Of a stretch of DNA of 64,000 bases, positions 10,201 to 19,500 are shown piece by piece. Under the pieces are notes generated by a model. The model had not been told where the DNA came from and ran no database searches. It was given only the letters and a program-made list of their open reading frames with translations. A program made the position numbers and the translations under genes. Numbering within the stretch: position 1 is the first letter of the stretch; every line of letters begins with the position of its first letter. Source of the DNA: Lentisphaerae bacterium WC36 (GTDB taxonomy: Bacteria; Verrucomicrobiota; Lentisphaeria; Victivallales; SZUA-371); NCBI GenBank assembly GCA_020683205.1, contig CP085689.1:1054001-1118000 (forward strand), written 5' to 3'.

Positions 10201-10972
10201 CGCGATGTACGCCAGCTTTTAAGTTTACCTTAAAAATATTCTTTTCTTCATAAGTGCAATATTTCATATCATTGAAAACTTCTTTGCCATCGATTTCAAG
10301 AATAAAAGAGTTGTCATGCTCAACTCTAAACGTGTATTCACCATCTTCGCTGGCAACAAAAAATCCATCAAAAGTCATCGCTGCAAATCTGCTTTTTCCA
10401 CTATCTAAAATAGTATCGCCACTTCTCTCAAAGAAGTTAAAATTTATGTCGTTACGAATTTGAGTTTTGTAAGGAGTTCGTGCATTAATATTATAGAAAT
10501 TATACCATTTTTGTGGATCATCATATTTTCCCATATATTCGCTATGAGTCGGAAAAAGCTCATTCATAGCCATCTCTACGCCATCATAATAAGAAACTTT
10601 TGCACCAAATTGATCGAAAGCATATGAATTTAATAGAAAGTAGTTACTATTATTTGCCGCTAATGTGGTAATAGAATTTGAACCAGTCTTAATCTCATTT
10701 CCATCATCATCTAAAGCTTTAATTGAAAAATTATAATCTTGATTCGGCAAAAGATTGTTAAAAACATAACTATTATTTTTTGTGGTCAATAATAATTGTT
10801 CATTACAAAAAATTTGATAATTTTTGGCATTTGAAAGATCCTGCCAATTTAATTGCATAGAATTAGCAGTTAATTCATTATAAGATATAACTAAATCATT
10901 CTCAACTGCTAAAAGATTCCCGCTCCCCAGTAATAAAATACCGCCAACAGACAACTGCTTCAATAACTTCAT
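7280..10972 (-). CDS. Secreted PA14 / calcium-repeat / FN3 multidomain protein
   Basis: A 1230-residue exported protein. I chose the ATG at 10972 because AAGGAGAT precedes it and a signal peptide follows (KQLSVGGILLLGSGNLLA); a 14-residue longer frame lacks both. Domains in order: FN3-like (about 25-100); PA14 (about 115-295, with GEYTFRVEHDNSFILEIDG); thrombospondin-3-like calcium repeats (DADFDGVADSLE, DTDNDGLTDYEE, DSDNDGIDDG; about 300-370); a second FN3; a single DYDGDG repeat; a second PA14 (about 520-670, with APTTGVYKFLTAYDDAVTIS); three more DxDxDG repeats (about 680-745); a jelly-roll, carbohydrate-binding-like segment (about 750-880); and beta-rich C-terminal domains. PA14 domains usually bind glycans, and the DxDxDG loops bind calcium. 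No hydrolase domain is visible, so a glycan-binding surface scaffold or adhesin is most likely. Confidence 0.85.
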   Translation of the reverse strand: MKLLKQLSVGGILLLGSGNLLAVENDLVISYNELTANSMQLNWQDLSNAKNYQIFCNEQLLLTTKNNSYVFNNLLPNQDYNFSIKALDDDGNEIKTGSNSITTLAANNSNYFLLNSYAFDQFGAKVSYYDGVEMAMNELFPTHSEYMGKYDDPQKWYNFYNINARTPYKTQIRNDINFNFFERSGDTILDSGKSRFAAMTFDGFFVASEDGEYTFRVEHDNSFILEIDGKEVFNDMKYCTYEEKNIFKVNLKAGVHRAKITYYEFSGDKSTLLMEYAGPTFGYRPLDGYSFVQLNDNVQSYLATDADFDGVADSLEAEKGSSNSSWDTDNDGLTDYEEIVQFNSQANQKDSDNDGIDDGIEAKIINTNLLVADNNNNENFFSNVNKDVQNDKLTLSWNYNGPSVAQYKIYRNLNLVGSTTDSTYSLPMISENDVYYIVAVDTEDKCNYRKVNSISLSDDQQAYLNWKRDNNVALNSLYDADYDGDGRKNLLEYQLDTNPAVKPLENINNITKVAGLLGSFSDKMWAPESLQNLNATNTEVYTDINFNAGEGEVLNSGKTDGVYAFFKGYFTAPTTGVYKFLTAYDDAVTISIDGVEVFSDGSWNPVGSLWSKHLKAGMHFIEIEYHEGVGAAMLDLKWAPPGAGMEPMAGDVFWHITKKSAELDEYIAWDKDSDGDGLTNAYELEHGTDMNNADSDNDGINDYDEINKYNTDPNNADSDGDGISDGDEVNKFNSNPNVADVQINSYVEMAKLDGSEFESSLGAWTKDETSAKSACAIGALEYKFTTEEAGVFQLNVKSTLKASCDYKVDVYCDDVLVISEKIDNAAENSDYDFSDFMQHLTAGEHTIKILFDNPTIGNTLIINEIEVLKPICGDANNDGVDDWLANYAKNNSKLDKVSASSKVSPVIIEGINKFAETLKVNDESVEAFNGENWHKEISLSQNDSENNFNFNFQNGLKTVTKNIKWEPTNIIAEGDVVTVKKGSAMLLTAMPATENSEYSNANVSVNNVNYPVTENAPKKVTFTEVKNYEITGSYKNAAGETVENTLTVKVVDYSFEQENLTMTTSAAAVFNIPEVSEEMYLEVTGDVDNALSDGSELLIHSREWNQAQAVIVRNKETDQIIATLPIELIRFYGIGQTSFQRKATYEDGTLVMELDSICYPMKENYSIEYKIFLSGVAFEDGTVNKTFNSSQFDATGMSKVRFVKTPAAPKTAACHHATFKIDGEKVQELY

Positions 10973-11169
10973 TTTTTTATATCTCCTTAAAATACTATAA
11001 TATTGATCATACATCTAATCGTTCAAAAAAAATACTAATTATAAAGCTAAACTGCTTTAAACTCATTCTCTACAAAATTAAAACTTATGTGATATTCAAA
11101 AAAAAATATGCCGTAACTCCTTCCTTAATGCGAGTATTCTAAAATATAATTTATACTAATATTAAAGCA

Positions 11170-12126
11170 ATGCAAATATATTTCTATTATTTTTCGTGCA
11201 TTTTCCATTATACTATAATATGTAAACCAGCAATTAACAATTACCATAATTTTCAACATCTTAATAATTTTATAGTAAGCTTAAGTTCAGCATTAGTTAT
11301 TTATGGTAATAAGGGAACAGATCGTACATTTTTAGCTAATCAAATAATTGATACCCACAGTAAAATTAATATTTTCTTTAATGCTGATTTAACTAATAAA
11401 AAAGCAAATAATAATTCGATAATTTTTGTAAAAGATATCGATAAATACTCATTAGAAAAGCAACAAGATTTGATTGATTTCTTAATCGAGAATGATGATA
11501 AAATTTTAAAGGTGATTTCAACAGCTACTAAAAATTTATTTGAATTAGCAAGTAAAGATCTATTTTTATTAGATTTGCTTGAATTAATAGTTGATTGTAA
11601 TATTACGCTACCAGACTTAAAAGATCGCCCAGATGATCTTGAATATATAGCATACGATATATTAAAAGATACAATAAAAAATGAAACAAACGCTAAAATA
11701 GAACTAAATGAAGACGCCTTAAATACAATCCGTCATTACAGCTGGCCATTGAATTTTATTGAATTCAAACACAAATTAAAACAAGCAATATTGTTATGTG
11801 AGCCAGCATTAGATGAAGATCAGTCATTAATTTATAAAATTACATGTGCTGAAATAAATTTAGACAATAACTTCTTATATTCCGATTTGAAGCCTTTAGG
11901 TAATAATTTTAAACTTTCTGATGAATTGAAAAATATTGAAAAACGTTATATACAAAAAGCATTTAAACACGAACACCTTGGTGCTACTATTATAGCTAAA
12001 ATGTTAGGAATGTCAGGGGTGACTGCGCTAAAAAGCAAATGTGAAAAACTGAACATTGACTACTCTCTAAACAAAGAAAATAAAAATAATCAAAAAATTA
12101 AAAATGGTTCTACTAACGAAAGATAA
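11170..12126 (+). CDS. Degenerate sigma-54-activator-like protein with Fis-type HTH
   Basis: A 318-residue protein with the outline of a sigma-54 enhancer-binding AAA+ domain plus Fis-type HTH, but with its ATPase signatures worn down. The Walker A position reads GNKGTDRT (46-53) where GESGTGKE-like is expected, so the phosphate-binding Lys is missing. Walker B reads IIFVKDID (84-91) instead of an LDEI type. The segment between them is shortened and has no GAFTGA loop, which contacts sigma-54. LPDLKDRPDDLEYIA (147-161) matches the usual RxREDI region. WPLNFIEF (192-199) stands where WPGNxREL with its sensor-2 Arg is expected. The Fis-like HTH (about 254-296; AKMLGMSGVTALKSKCEKL) looks intact. 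It probably binds DNA without hydrolysing ATP. No strong ribosome site precedes the ATG, so the start is uncertain. Confidence 0.75.
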   Translation: MQIYFYYFSCIFHYTIICKPAINNYHNFQHLNNFIVSLSSALVIYGNKGTDRTFLANQIIDTHSKINIFFNADLTNKKANNNSIIFVKDIDKYSLEKQQDLIDFLIENDDKILKVISTATKNLFELASKDLFLLDLLELIVDCNITLPDLKDRPDDLEYIAYDILKDTIKNETNAKIELNEDALNTIRHYSWPLNFIEFKHKLKQAILLCEPALDEDQSLIYKITCAEINLDNNFLYSDLKPLGNNFKLSDELKNIEKRYIQKAFKHEHLGATIIAKMLGMSGVTALKSKCEKLNIDYSLNKENKNNQKIKNGSTNER

Positions 12127-12191
12127 TTTTAATTATAGGCCTGTTTAAATTTATATAATTAAATTTTTCGTGTAATCATCTATTATAACAA

Positions 12192-12248
12192 AATCGCTCT
12201 GAGATTGCTTTAAAATGCATTTTAGAGCGATTGCTTTTTATTTATTAA
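12192..12248 (+). terminator. Rho-independent terminator after the bEBP-like gene
   Basis: AATCGCTCT (12192-12200) pairs with AGAGCGATT (12234-12242). The loop region itself contains the perfect palindrome TAAAATGCATTTTA, and GCTTTTTA follows. It is 66 bases past the stop codon. Confidence 0.75.
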
Positions 12249-13194
12249 TAGAGCTAATTAACTTTTAGCCAAGATATCGAATAGCCTTATATATTCATTA
12301 CTAACAAAAAGTGAAATATTTTAGGGGATTTTTTAGGGTTTATAAAAATTGTTGTTGTTATTAGATTTCTGATATTTTTAACAAATGCTATTTTTGTAGT
12401 TAAATTGAGAAAAAACTTGTTGTTGTTTTGTTGTTGTTATTTTCCTTCTCATGACGTAAAAAGGGGTAAAATGACGTATCAGTATTTTTTGCTTTGAATT
12501 AGTGCAAATTAGTTAATTTGAGGTAGGGAAGTGGAAATTAGGGCAAAAAAATGGCACTCCGGGAATGGCAGCTTTATTTTTTAATTAACCTCAAAAATCT
12601 TAATTTCTAAGTTCAAAATGTCTGATTTAGCTAAATTGATGCGAAAAATAAAATCATCAAAAAACGGTACTTTGTGGTACTTTTAAGTATCAAAATGGTA
12701 CCAAATGGCTACGTTTTTTAAACTATATTTTGACAACTAAATTACTATCTTTAAATTAGTATTTAAAAACATATTTTCAAGGCTTTTTTAATATCAAATT
12801 ATGTTTTGTTAATTTACTTTTTTTTGAACGCAATTTACTAGTTTATATGAAGCTGTTACCGCCATTAAATTTTATGTAAATTACTATGAATAAATCAATA
12901 TTATGTCAAATCATGCCTAATGCTGTTTTTCTTCATTATACCATTAAAATTGCAACAAAACCTGTGTTAATTATACAAAATCATATAAGATAATTTATTA
13001 AAGTAATGATTCCTATTTATAATAAGCAAATAAATATAACAAATTTATTATAAAATTGTTATAAAAAAATAGAACTTTTCTTATTAATAATTAAAAATCC
13101 TATAAAAAGAAAATTTCTTAAAAACTATTTGAAATATAGAAAAATAATTTTATATTATAATTACACAAATCCAAGGAAAAAGGAAAATATAAAA
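12249..13194. other. Long intergenic region before the GH2 gene
   Basis: About 950 bases without a convincing gene. It contains two TTG-rich microsatellite-like stretches (about 12347-12360 and 12418-12440), two ATGACGTA direct repeats 20 bases apart (12451-12458 and 12471-12478), copy 1 of the three-copy dispersed element (12493-12723), and very AT-rich sequence up to the gene. A possible -10 box TATAAT lies at 13018-13023 with only a weak -35. Confidence 0.6.
12493..12723 (+). repeat. Dispersed intergenic element, copy 1 of 3
   Basis: This stretch matches 55843-56073 along its whole length and 60727-60900 over the distal part (from 12551). All three share ATGGCACTCCGGGAATGGCA, then TTCAAAATGTCT, AGCTAAATT, an AACGGTACTTT block and GGTACCAAATGG. 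Inside the distal end GGTAC and GTACC can pair, flanked by AAAACG/CGTTTT, giving a possible terminal hairpin. A 12-base palindrome ATTTAGCTAAAT lies in the middle. No transposase, target duplication or inverted ends were seen. Confidence 0.85.
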
Positions 13195-16100
13195 ATGACA
13201 AAAAAAACAAACAGAGGAAAAGTTGCAGTGGCATCTTTATTAGGGATGCTTGCTGGAATTGGAATGATTGCTAGTGCCTGTATTGACATGGACACTAAAG
13301 ATTGTTCTAAAAAGACTGCTCGTTCGAAAGAATCGTTTAATGAAAATTGGAAGTTTGCTCGTTTTGGTCCATCACCAATCGCTGGAGGGGATTACATTGA
13401 TGAACCTGGCGTAGTTAGAAAAGAGAGCAATTTCTTCAAAACGTGGGCTTCTTCAACTGAAGCGAGTCAAAAAACTGAGTACGCTGTTGATGGTGATAAA
13501 GATTCACGCTGGTGCGCTAATGGTGCTAAAAATAATCAATGGGTAAAAATTGATTTAGGCAAAAAAATGGACATCAGCAAAGCGAAAATTGCTTTTGAAT
13601 TTGCTGACAAAAGTTATGCTTACAAATTAGAAGTTTCAAATGATGGTCAAAGTTGGGCACTGGCAAACAGCGGAAACGCTAAGGATCCTCAATTCGACTT
13701 AAACAAGGCTGCACGTTTTGTACGTTTGACTTTAACAGATGCCAATAAAAGTAGATGGGCTTCAGTTCGCGAAATTGAACTTTTTGACAAAAATGGCAAC
13801 TTAATCAAACCTGAAAAGAAAAAAGAGAAAAAAGTTGTTTGTAAAATTAGCCCTTCTGAAATTAAATTTGATGATTCAAATTGGCGTAAATTAAACGTTC
13901 CACATGATTGGGGTATTGAAGGTCCTTTTAGACAGGATTTACCAGGAAATACTGGAAAATTACCTTGGAAAGGCATTGGTTGGTATCGTAAAGATTTTAA
14001 AGTTCCTGCATGTGACGCGAACAAAAAAGTATTCATCGATTTTGATGGCGCAATGTCAAACAGCAAAGTTTACATCAACGGAAATTACGCTGGTGGTTGG
14101 GCATATGGTTACACTGCGTTCCGCATTGATGCGACTAAATTTATCAAATTTGGCGAAACTAATAAAATTGCGGTTCGTTTAGATACTGTTAATTGGGATT
14201 CACGTTGGTATCCAGGTGCTGGTATTTACCGAAATACGTGGATTGTAATGACTGATAAAGTACATTTGGATCACTGGGGAGTACAGGTGTTAACACCAAA
14301 AATTACGAAAAATTGTGGTGAAGTAAAAGTTGTAGCAACTGTTGATAATGAATCAGACAGCGCGGCAAAAGTTCAAGTAAAAACAGAAATTTACCCAATT
14401 GATAAAAATGATGTTAAAGGGGGAAAAGTTGCAGAAAGTTGTTCAAAAACAATGAAAATTGCGGCTCAAAGTGGTCAGGCAACTTTAACAACAAATTTAA
14501 AGGTTGTTAATCCTAAATTATGGGATATTATTGCGCCAAATCGTTATGTTGTAACGACTAAAGTATTTAAAAATGGTAAATTAGTTGATGTTAAAGATAC
14601 TAAATTTGGTTTTAGAATTTTAGAATTCACAAAACGAGATGGTTTTAAATTAAACGGTCGTCGTGTTGAAATTAATGGCGTATGTCAGCATCATGATTTA
14701 GGACCTTTAGGAGCGGCATTTAACGTGCGCGCTGCTGAACGTCAAATCGAAATACTTAAAGAAATGGGTGTGAATGCTATTCGTACATCACATAACCCAG
14801 CTGCAACAGAATTTTATGAATTATGTGACAAAATGGGTGTTTTAGTTCAAGCAGAAACGTTTGATTGTTGGGATCGTGGTAAACGTAAACTTGATTATGG
14901 TAAAGATTTTAATAAATGGTGGAAACGTGATATTGAGGCATTAGTTAAACGTGCGCGCAATCATCCATCAGTTTTTATGTGGTGTATTGGTAATGAGATT
15001 TTAGGTTTATGGTCACGAGATAAGGCTAAATTAGGTCGTCAAATTTCTGACCAGGTGAAAAAATTTGATATTACACGTCCTACGACAATTGGCTCCAACT
15101 ATGGAGAAGCCTATAAAAAAGGTTTTGCTCAAGCTGTTGATGTATTTGGGTTTAATTATAATATTTGGCAATATGGGAAATTTAATAAATACTGTAAGAA
15201 ACCAAATGAAATGTATATGGGAACAGAAACTTCATCATGTATTTCTAGTCGTGGTGAATATTTTTTCCCAGTGACACGCAATAATAAAGCTAATTTTCAA
15301 ATGAGTAGTTATGATGTTTCGCATCCAGGTTGGGGTTGTACTCCAGACACTGAATTTAAAGAATTAGATAAACACCGTGACTGCATGGGTGAATTTGTGT
15401 GGACGGGTTTTGACTACATTGGTGAACCTACTCCATATAATAATGATGCAACAAATTTACTAAATTTTACAGATCCAAAACAGAAAGCGGCAATGGCTGC
15501 AGAAATGAAAAAATTAGGTAAATTACAGGTTCCATCACGCAGCAGCTATTTTGGAATTGTTGACTTAGTTGGCTTCAAAAAAGATCGTTTCTATATCTAT
15601 CAAGCTCGTTGGAGACCAAATTTACCAATGGCACATATTTTACCACATTGGACATGGCCAGAACGTGTTGGCAAAGTTACGCCGATTCATGTTTATACGT
15701 CAGGGGATGAGGCTGAGTTATTCCTTAATGGTAAAAGTTTAGGGCGTAAAAAACGTGGCAAATATGATTATCGTTTGAAATGGGATGATGTAAAATATGT
15801 TCCTGGCGTAGTGAAAGTTGTCGCATATAAAAATGGTAAAAAATGGGCAACAGACACGGTAAAAACTTCGACTCCAGCAGTAAAAATTAATTTAACGGCA
15901 GATCAAAAAGTTATTAAAGCTGATGGCTATGATTTATCATTTGTAACTTGTGATGTGTTAAATGCTGAAAATGGCGTTGTGCCACGCAGCAGTAATTTAG
16001 TTAAGTTTTCAGTAGAAGGCGCAGGTGAAATTATTGCGACAGGCAACGGTGACGCAACAAATCATACAGTTTTCAGTTCTAAAAAGCGTAAAGCTTTTAA

Positions 16101-16212
16101 CGGAAAAGTGATGGTGATTATTAGAAGTAAAAAAGGAGTAAAAGGAGCAATTAAGCTAACAGCACAAAGTGAAGGCTTAAAAGGAGCAACAATTACTCTA
16201 GAAGCAAAATAA
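13195..16212 (+). CDS. GH2 beta-galactosidase lipoprotein with nested discoidin domain
   Basis: A 1005-residue enzyme. The ATG at 13195 has AGGA about 10 bases upstream and begins a lipoprotein signal (lipobox IASAC); a 22-residue TTG extension is rejected. GH2 beta-galactosidases remove terminal beta-galactose (sometimes other beta-sugars) from glycans. The N-terminal GH2 jelly roll starts at ESFNENWKFARFG and resumes at FDDSNWRKLNVPHDWGIEG. Between them sits an F5/8-type C (discoidin) domain of about 110 residues (AVDGDKDSRWCANG through VREIELFDKNG). The TIM barrel has the acid/base at E601 (CIGNE) and the nucleophile at E678 (MGTETSS), 77 residues apart. It also has the beta-galactosidase signature FVWTGFDYIGEPTPY. 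C-terminal DUF4982-like (SGDEAELFLNGKSLGRK) and Ig-like domains follow. It appears monocistronic and ends at a strong terminator. The exact substrate is unknown. Confidence 0.92.
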   Translation: MTKKTNRGKVAVASLLGMLAGIGMIASACIDMDTKDCSKKTARSKESFNENWKFARFGPSPIAGGDYIDEPGVVRKESNFFKTWASSTEASQKTEYAVDGDKDSRWCANGAKNNQWVKIDLGKKMDISKAKIAFEFADKSYAYKLEVSNDGQSWALANSGNAKDPQFDLNKAARFVRLTLTDANKSRWASVREIELFDKNGNLIKPEKKKEKKVVCKISPSEIKFDDSNWRKLNVPHDWGIEGPFRQDLPGNTGKLPWKGIGWYRKDFKVPACDANKKVFIDFDGAMSNSKVYINGNYAGGWAYGYTAFRIDATKFIKFGETNKIAVRLDTVNWDSRWYPGAGIYRNTWIVMTDKVHLDHWGVQVLTPKITKNCGEVKVVATVDNESDSAAKVQVKTEIYPIDKNDVKGGKVAESCSKTMKIAAQSGQATLTTNLKVVNPKLWDIIAPNRYVVTTKVFKNGKLVDVKDTKFGFRILEFTKRDGFKLNGRRVEINGVCQHHDLGPLGAAFNVRAAERQIEILKEMGVNAIRTSHNPAATEFYELCDKMGVLVQAETFDCWDRGKRKLDYGKDFNKWWKRDIEALVKRARNHPSVFMWCIGNEILGLWSRDKAKLGRQISDQVKKFDITRPTTIGSNYGEAYKKGFAQAVDVFGFNYNIWQYGKFNKYCKKPNEMYMGTETSSCISSRGEYFFPVTRNNKANFQMSSYDVSHPGWGCTPDTEFKELDKHRDCMGEFVWTGFDYIGEPTPYNNDATNLLNFTDPKQKAAMAAEMKKLGKLQVPSRSSYFGIVDLVGFKKDRFYIYQARWRPNLPMAHILPHWTWPERVGKVTPIHVYTSGDEAELFLNGKSLGRKKRGKYDYRLKWDDVKYVPGVVKVVAYKNGKKWATDTVKTSTPAVKINLTADQKVIKADGYDLSFVTCDVLNAENGVVPRSSNLVKFSVEGAGEIIATGNGDATNHTVFSSKKRKAFNGKVMVIIRSKKGVKGAIKLTAQSEGLKGATITLEAK

Positions 16213-16242
16213 TTGATATTTTAAGCAATTATTGCAAATAGC

Positions 16243-16280
16243 AAAAACGCTTTAGGATTAAACTTCTAAAGCGTTTTTTT
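16243..16280 (+). terminator. Strong terminator after the GH2 gene
   Basis: AAAAACGCTTTAG (16243-16255) and CTAAAGCGTTTTT (16266-16278) form a perfect 13-bp stem with a 10-base loop, ending in a T run. It is 31 bases after the GH2 stop codon. Confidence 0.92.
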
Positions 16281-16472
16281 TATATCATAGTTATGTAGAA
16301 ATTGATATATAATAGTGCGTCAATAAATGATATGCTTCCTCCAATTTATTAGAGAAAAATTGAATGACACAGAAATAATAAATTATTTATTTAAAATCGA
16401 GAAATAGTGAAGATATATATTAAAGAGGTATGTGTAGTTAAATGTTTAATTCACTAACATTTGTATTTATTA

Positions 16473-16510
16473 AAAGACCTCATTGAAGTCAATGAGGTCT
16501 TTATTTTATA
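16473..16510. terminator. Bidirectional terminator after the HEAT/haem gene
   Basis: AAAGACCTCATTGA (16473-16486) and TCAATGAGGTCTTT (16489-16502) make a 14-bp inverted repeat separated by two bases, with T-rich sequence on both strands. It lies 56 bases past the stop of the minus-strand gene ending at 16558. Confidence 0.88.
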
Positions 16511-16557
16511 AAAAATTGTCATTAAAGTGACATATTGTTTTACAAAATTATTTGTGG

Positions 16558-19500
16558 TTATTCACGCCCATGAACTGAAATACTATTCGCTGTTCGCAAA
16601 CGCTCTTCACGTTCATCAGGAGCATATCCTTTGAACCATAATTTTGCTCGATAACGAATATCATTTTCCTTCGGAAATAATTGCACTGGTTTCGTACGAA
16701 TTGCCTCAGGAAATTTCGCAAAACTTTCTGGAGCTCCATCTGGCATTTCATGACAACCAATACAGCCTTTTGTTTCATTTGGTCGCACATATTGCCATAC
16801 AATTTCATTACCAATAACTTTTTTATCAGCATCCAGAACTTGAAGATGGAACACCCTATCTGCTGGCAACTGAATCATAAATGAACCGTCCGCGGCTACT
16901 GGAATTGTTCCTAATATACGAGCTGTTGTTCCGCCATGATTACGCCATGCAATACCACCATTCATATGAGTTTGAACACGTGTCGTCGGCACAATCCCTT
17001 CGATAACACGGATGTATTTACCATATTTTTTGACGTAATGATGTTGAGTTGTAAAAATTGAACTACAGTACAATGTGCCCATAAATGAAGTTTCATCTAA
17101 ACTACTTGGCATTACTGGTGGTAATTTTCTTGGTTGCAACGGACGTGCTTCAAATTCAGTTGTCTTCGGATCATTATAAATTAACTGCAATTTGCCAGTA
17201 TCAACATCCATATAATAGAGCCCTAAATCTGTAGGTGCCCAATCATCGAGACGCTTCTTTGAATATTTTTTAGAAGGCTGACCAATAACATTTTTCTTTG
17301 AATATATTTTTAATGGTCTTTTTCCAGCTGCAACTAATACCGTTTTGTCATCAATCTTCCATGGAGTTGTTACCGCCCATTCATTGTTTGGACGTAAAAA
17401 TCTTTCTTTATAACGTCCAGGACCTACCAACATTGGACCACGAAATGAATTAATCAAATACATAGAATCACCCCAGTAAGAAGGCTGAGTTATTCGTAAT
17501 GCTCTGTGACGAGGAGTTGCCACAGCGCCAGCGCCTCCAATTCTTGACCAAAAATGGCGACGTTCAGGTCCATAAATAGTTGTTGGCTTACTACCATCTT
17601 GTGATACAGTAATCAAATTCAATTCCGTTTTCATTCGTGAATAAAATACTTCAAGTCGTGAAAAAACAATCTGTCCATCATCGGTAACTGATGCTTCATT
17701 GTCACGTCCAGCATTAAAGCCAATCACTTTTATAGCACTGCCATCATAATTAATTGTTGCTAAGCCAGTTATTGGATAGCCATGATATTCATCACGACCG
17801 CCAACACGACTTGTTGAAAACATTAAACGACCATCTGGTAAGTAAATTGGCTGAACGTCATGGTATGGACCAAAGGTAATTTGACGTAAATTTTTGCCAT
17901 CAGCATCAATTTCGTAAATATGCCACCATGGGTTTTCTCCAGATTCTTGACGGGCAAACAAAATCTTTTTACCATCATAAGAGACCTCTAAATCAGCGAC
18001 AAACCCCGTTTTAAAGTGGGTTAACTGCTGTAAACTTTCTTGTGGGTTAGCAGTGTTAATTTTGAAAATATTTTTGCCCAAACGATATGTTGGACCTGCA
18101 TCTGTTGTTGAATATCCAGTTTGATCCTTAGAAATTTGATAATGATTTCCCGGATTCTTTGTGCCCTTAATAAAAACAATTTCTTGAGGTTTTCCAGTCG
18201 GAATTGGTAATTGTTTTAAAGTTCGAGTTTTATTTTTTGGGAAAGCAAATGGTTGAATATTTTGCTTAAAAATTGCTTCACGAGCTAACAATCTCACACT
18301 TGCTACAGGGTGAAATGTTGCTGCTTTTTTTAATGCTGCAATCGCTTTAGGCGTTTTTAATTTGCATAAAGCAACTGCCGCTTCATATTGCACTTCAATC
18401 ACATTTTTATCATTATTTAAAAATTTAATTAATAATTCATCACTTGATTTATCATTCAAATATCCTAATGCATTGATATAAGCGGTTTTAAAACGTGGAC
18501 TTGGATCATTATATTCATCATATCCATCACCTAACCGACCTTTTCCAAAACGGAAGTAATCAGCATTAAACCCATAACTTGCATCATCAGGAGCTGTTGT
18601 CAATAAATGTTTAATTTTAGGCAAAGAGGAGTGTGATTTGTTAAAAATCAAGGCTCTTGTCGCATCAATTTTAACCCACCCGTTAACATTATCAAGCATT
18701 TTTTCAAGCAGAGGAATATCTTCTTTGTCGCGTGCTAGAGCAGAAATAATATTGCTACTAAACGATGGATAACGTGAATTTTTACCATAATTCCATAATG
18801 CAGCCAAACGCATAACAGATTCACGATGTGGTAAATCTTTAGAAACGGTACGCTCATTAAATCCTAAAGCCTTAAATGCCGCATTTTTAATGTCTTGAGC
18901 AATTCCAGCTTCTTCTAAAATGTAACGTATGTATTTTTGATAAGGTTCTTCCTGATAATAAACATTTGCATCCCAATGTGTCGGAAACAGCGCGACTAAG
19001 TATGGAGTATATTCACGAATTTGCGCTTTAACTTCAGGAGAAATATTATTTGCTCTTGACAAACTTTGTAAAATATAAAAAGCTGTCTTTGGCATACGAT
19101 CAGCACTTGTTAAATAAGGTTTATCAGAAATATCTACAGAAACAACTGGTTTATCTTTAGGGTCACCAGCGAGCCACTCCCTATAATTAACGGAATATTC
19201 TGGTAGTGCATTAATTAATGCTAGAGATGCACTATCCGTATTAATATCGCCAAGCGCTTCCGCAGCATAAGAACTCCAAACGGGTTTTTCATTAAGTAAC
19301 GTAATCAGTGTTTTTTCGGCATTTTTTCCACCTAACCGCCCTAACGCTCTGATACCAGCTTGAACCATTAAGCGTTCGCCACGATCAATCACAGATTGAG
19401 ATTCTGGAGTGTATTTATATTTATAATACATATTTCTTTCAAGCCTGTTGATTGCTTGATTAGCTCCACTAATAGGGCGATACATTAAATCTTGAGTTAA

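Larger units (their letters stand above)
16213..16557. other. Convergent intergenic region
   Basis: 345 bases between the convergent GH2 and HEAT/haem genes. It holds terminators at both ends. In the middle is a TATAAT box (16308-16313) not obviously linked to any gene. No coding frame of note was seen. Confidence 0.55.

Noticed and set aside
12347-12440. TTG-rich stretches as a functional repeat
   Set aside because: Short, imperfect and consistent with simple-sequence slippage in AT-rich DNA.
12551-12570. GGCACTCCGGGAATGGC as a hairpin or integron attC-like site
   Set aside because: TGGCA at both ends is a direct, not inverted, repeat, and the CCGG centre is too short to form a stem with a loop.
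13129-13194. Upstream TTG start for the GH2 gene
   Set aside because: It would add 22 residues before a clear lipoprotein signal and has no ribosome site.
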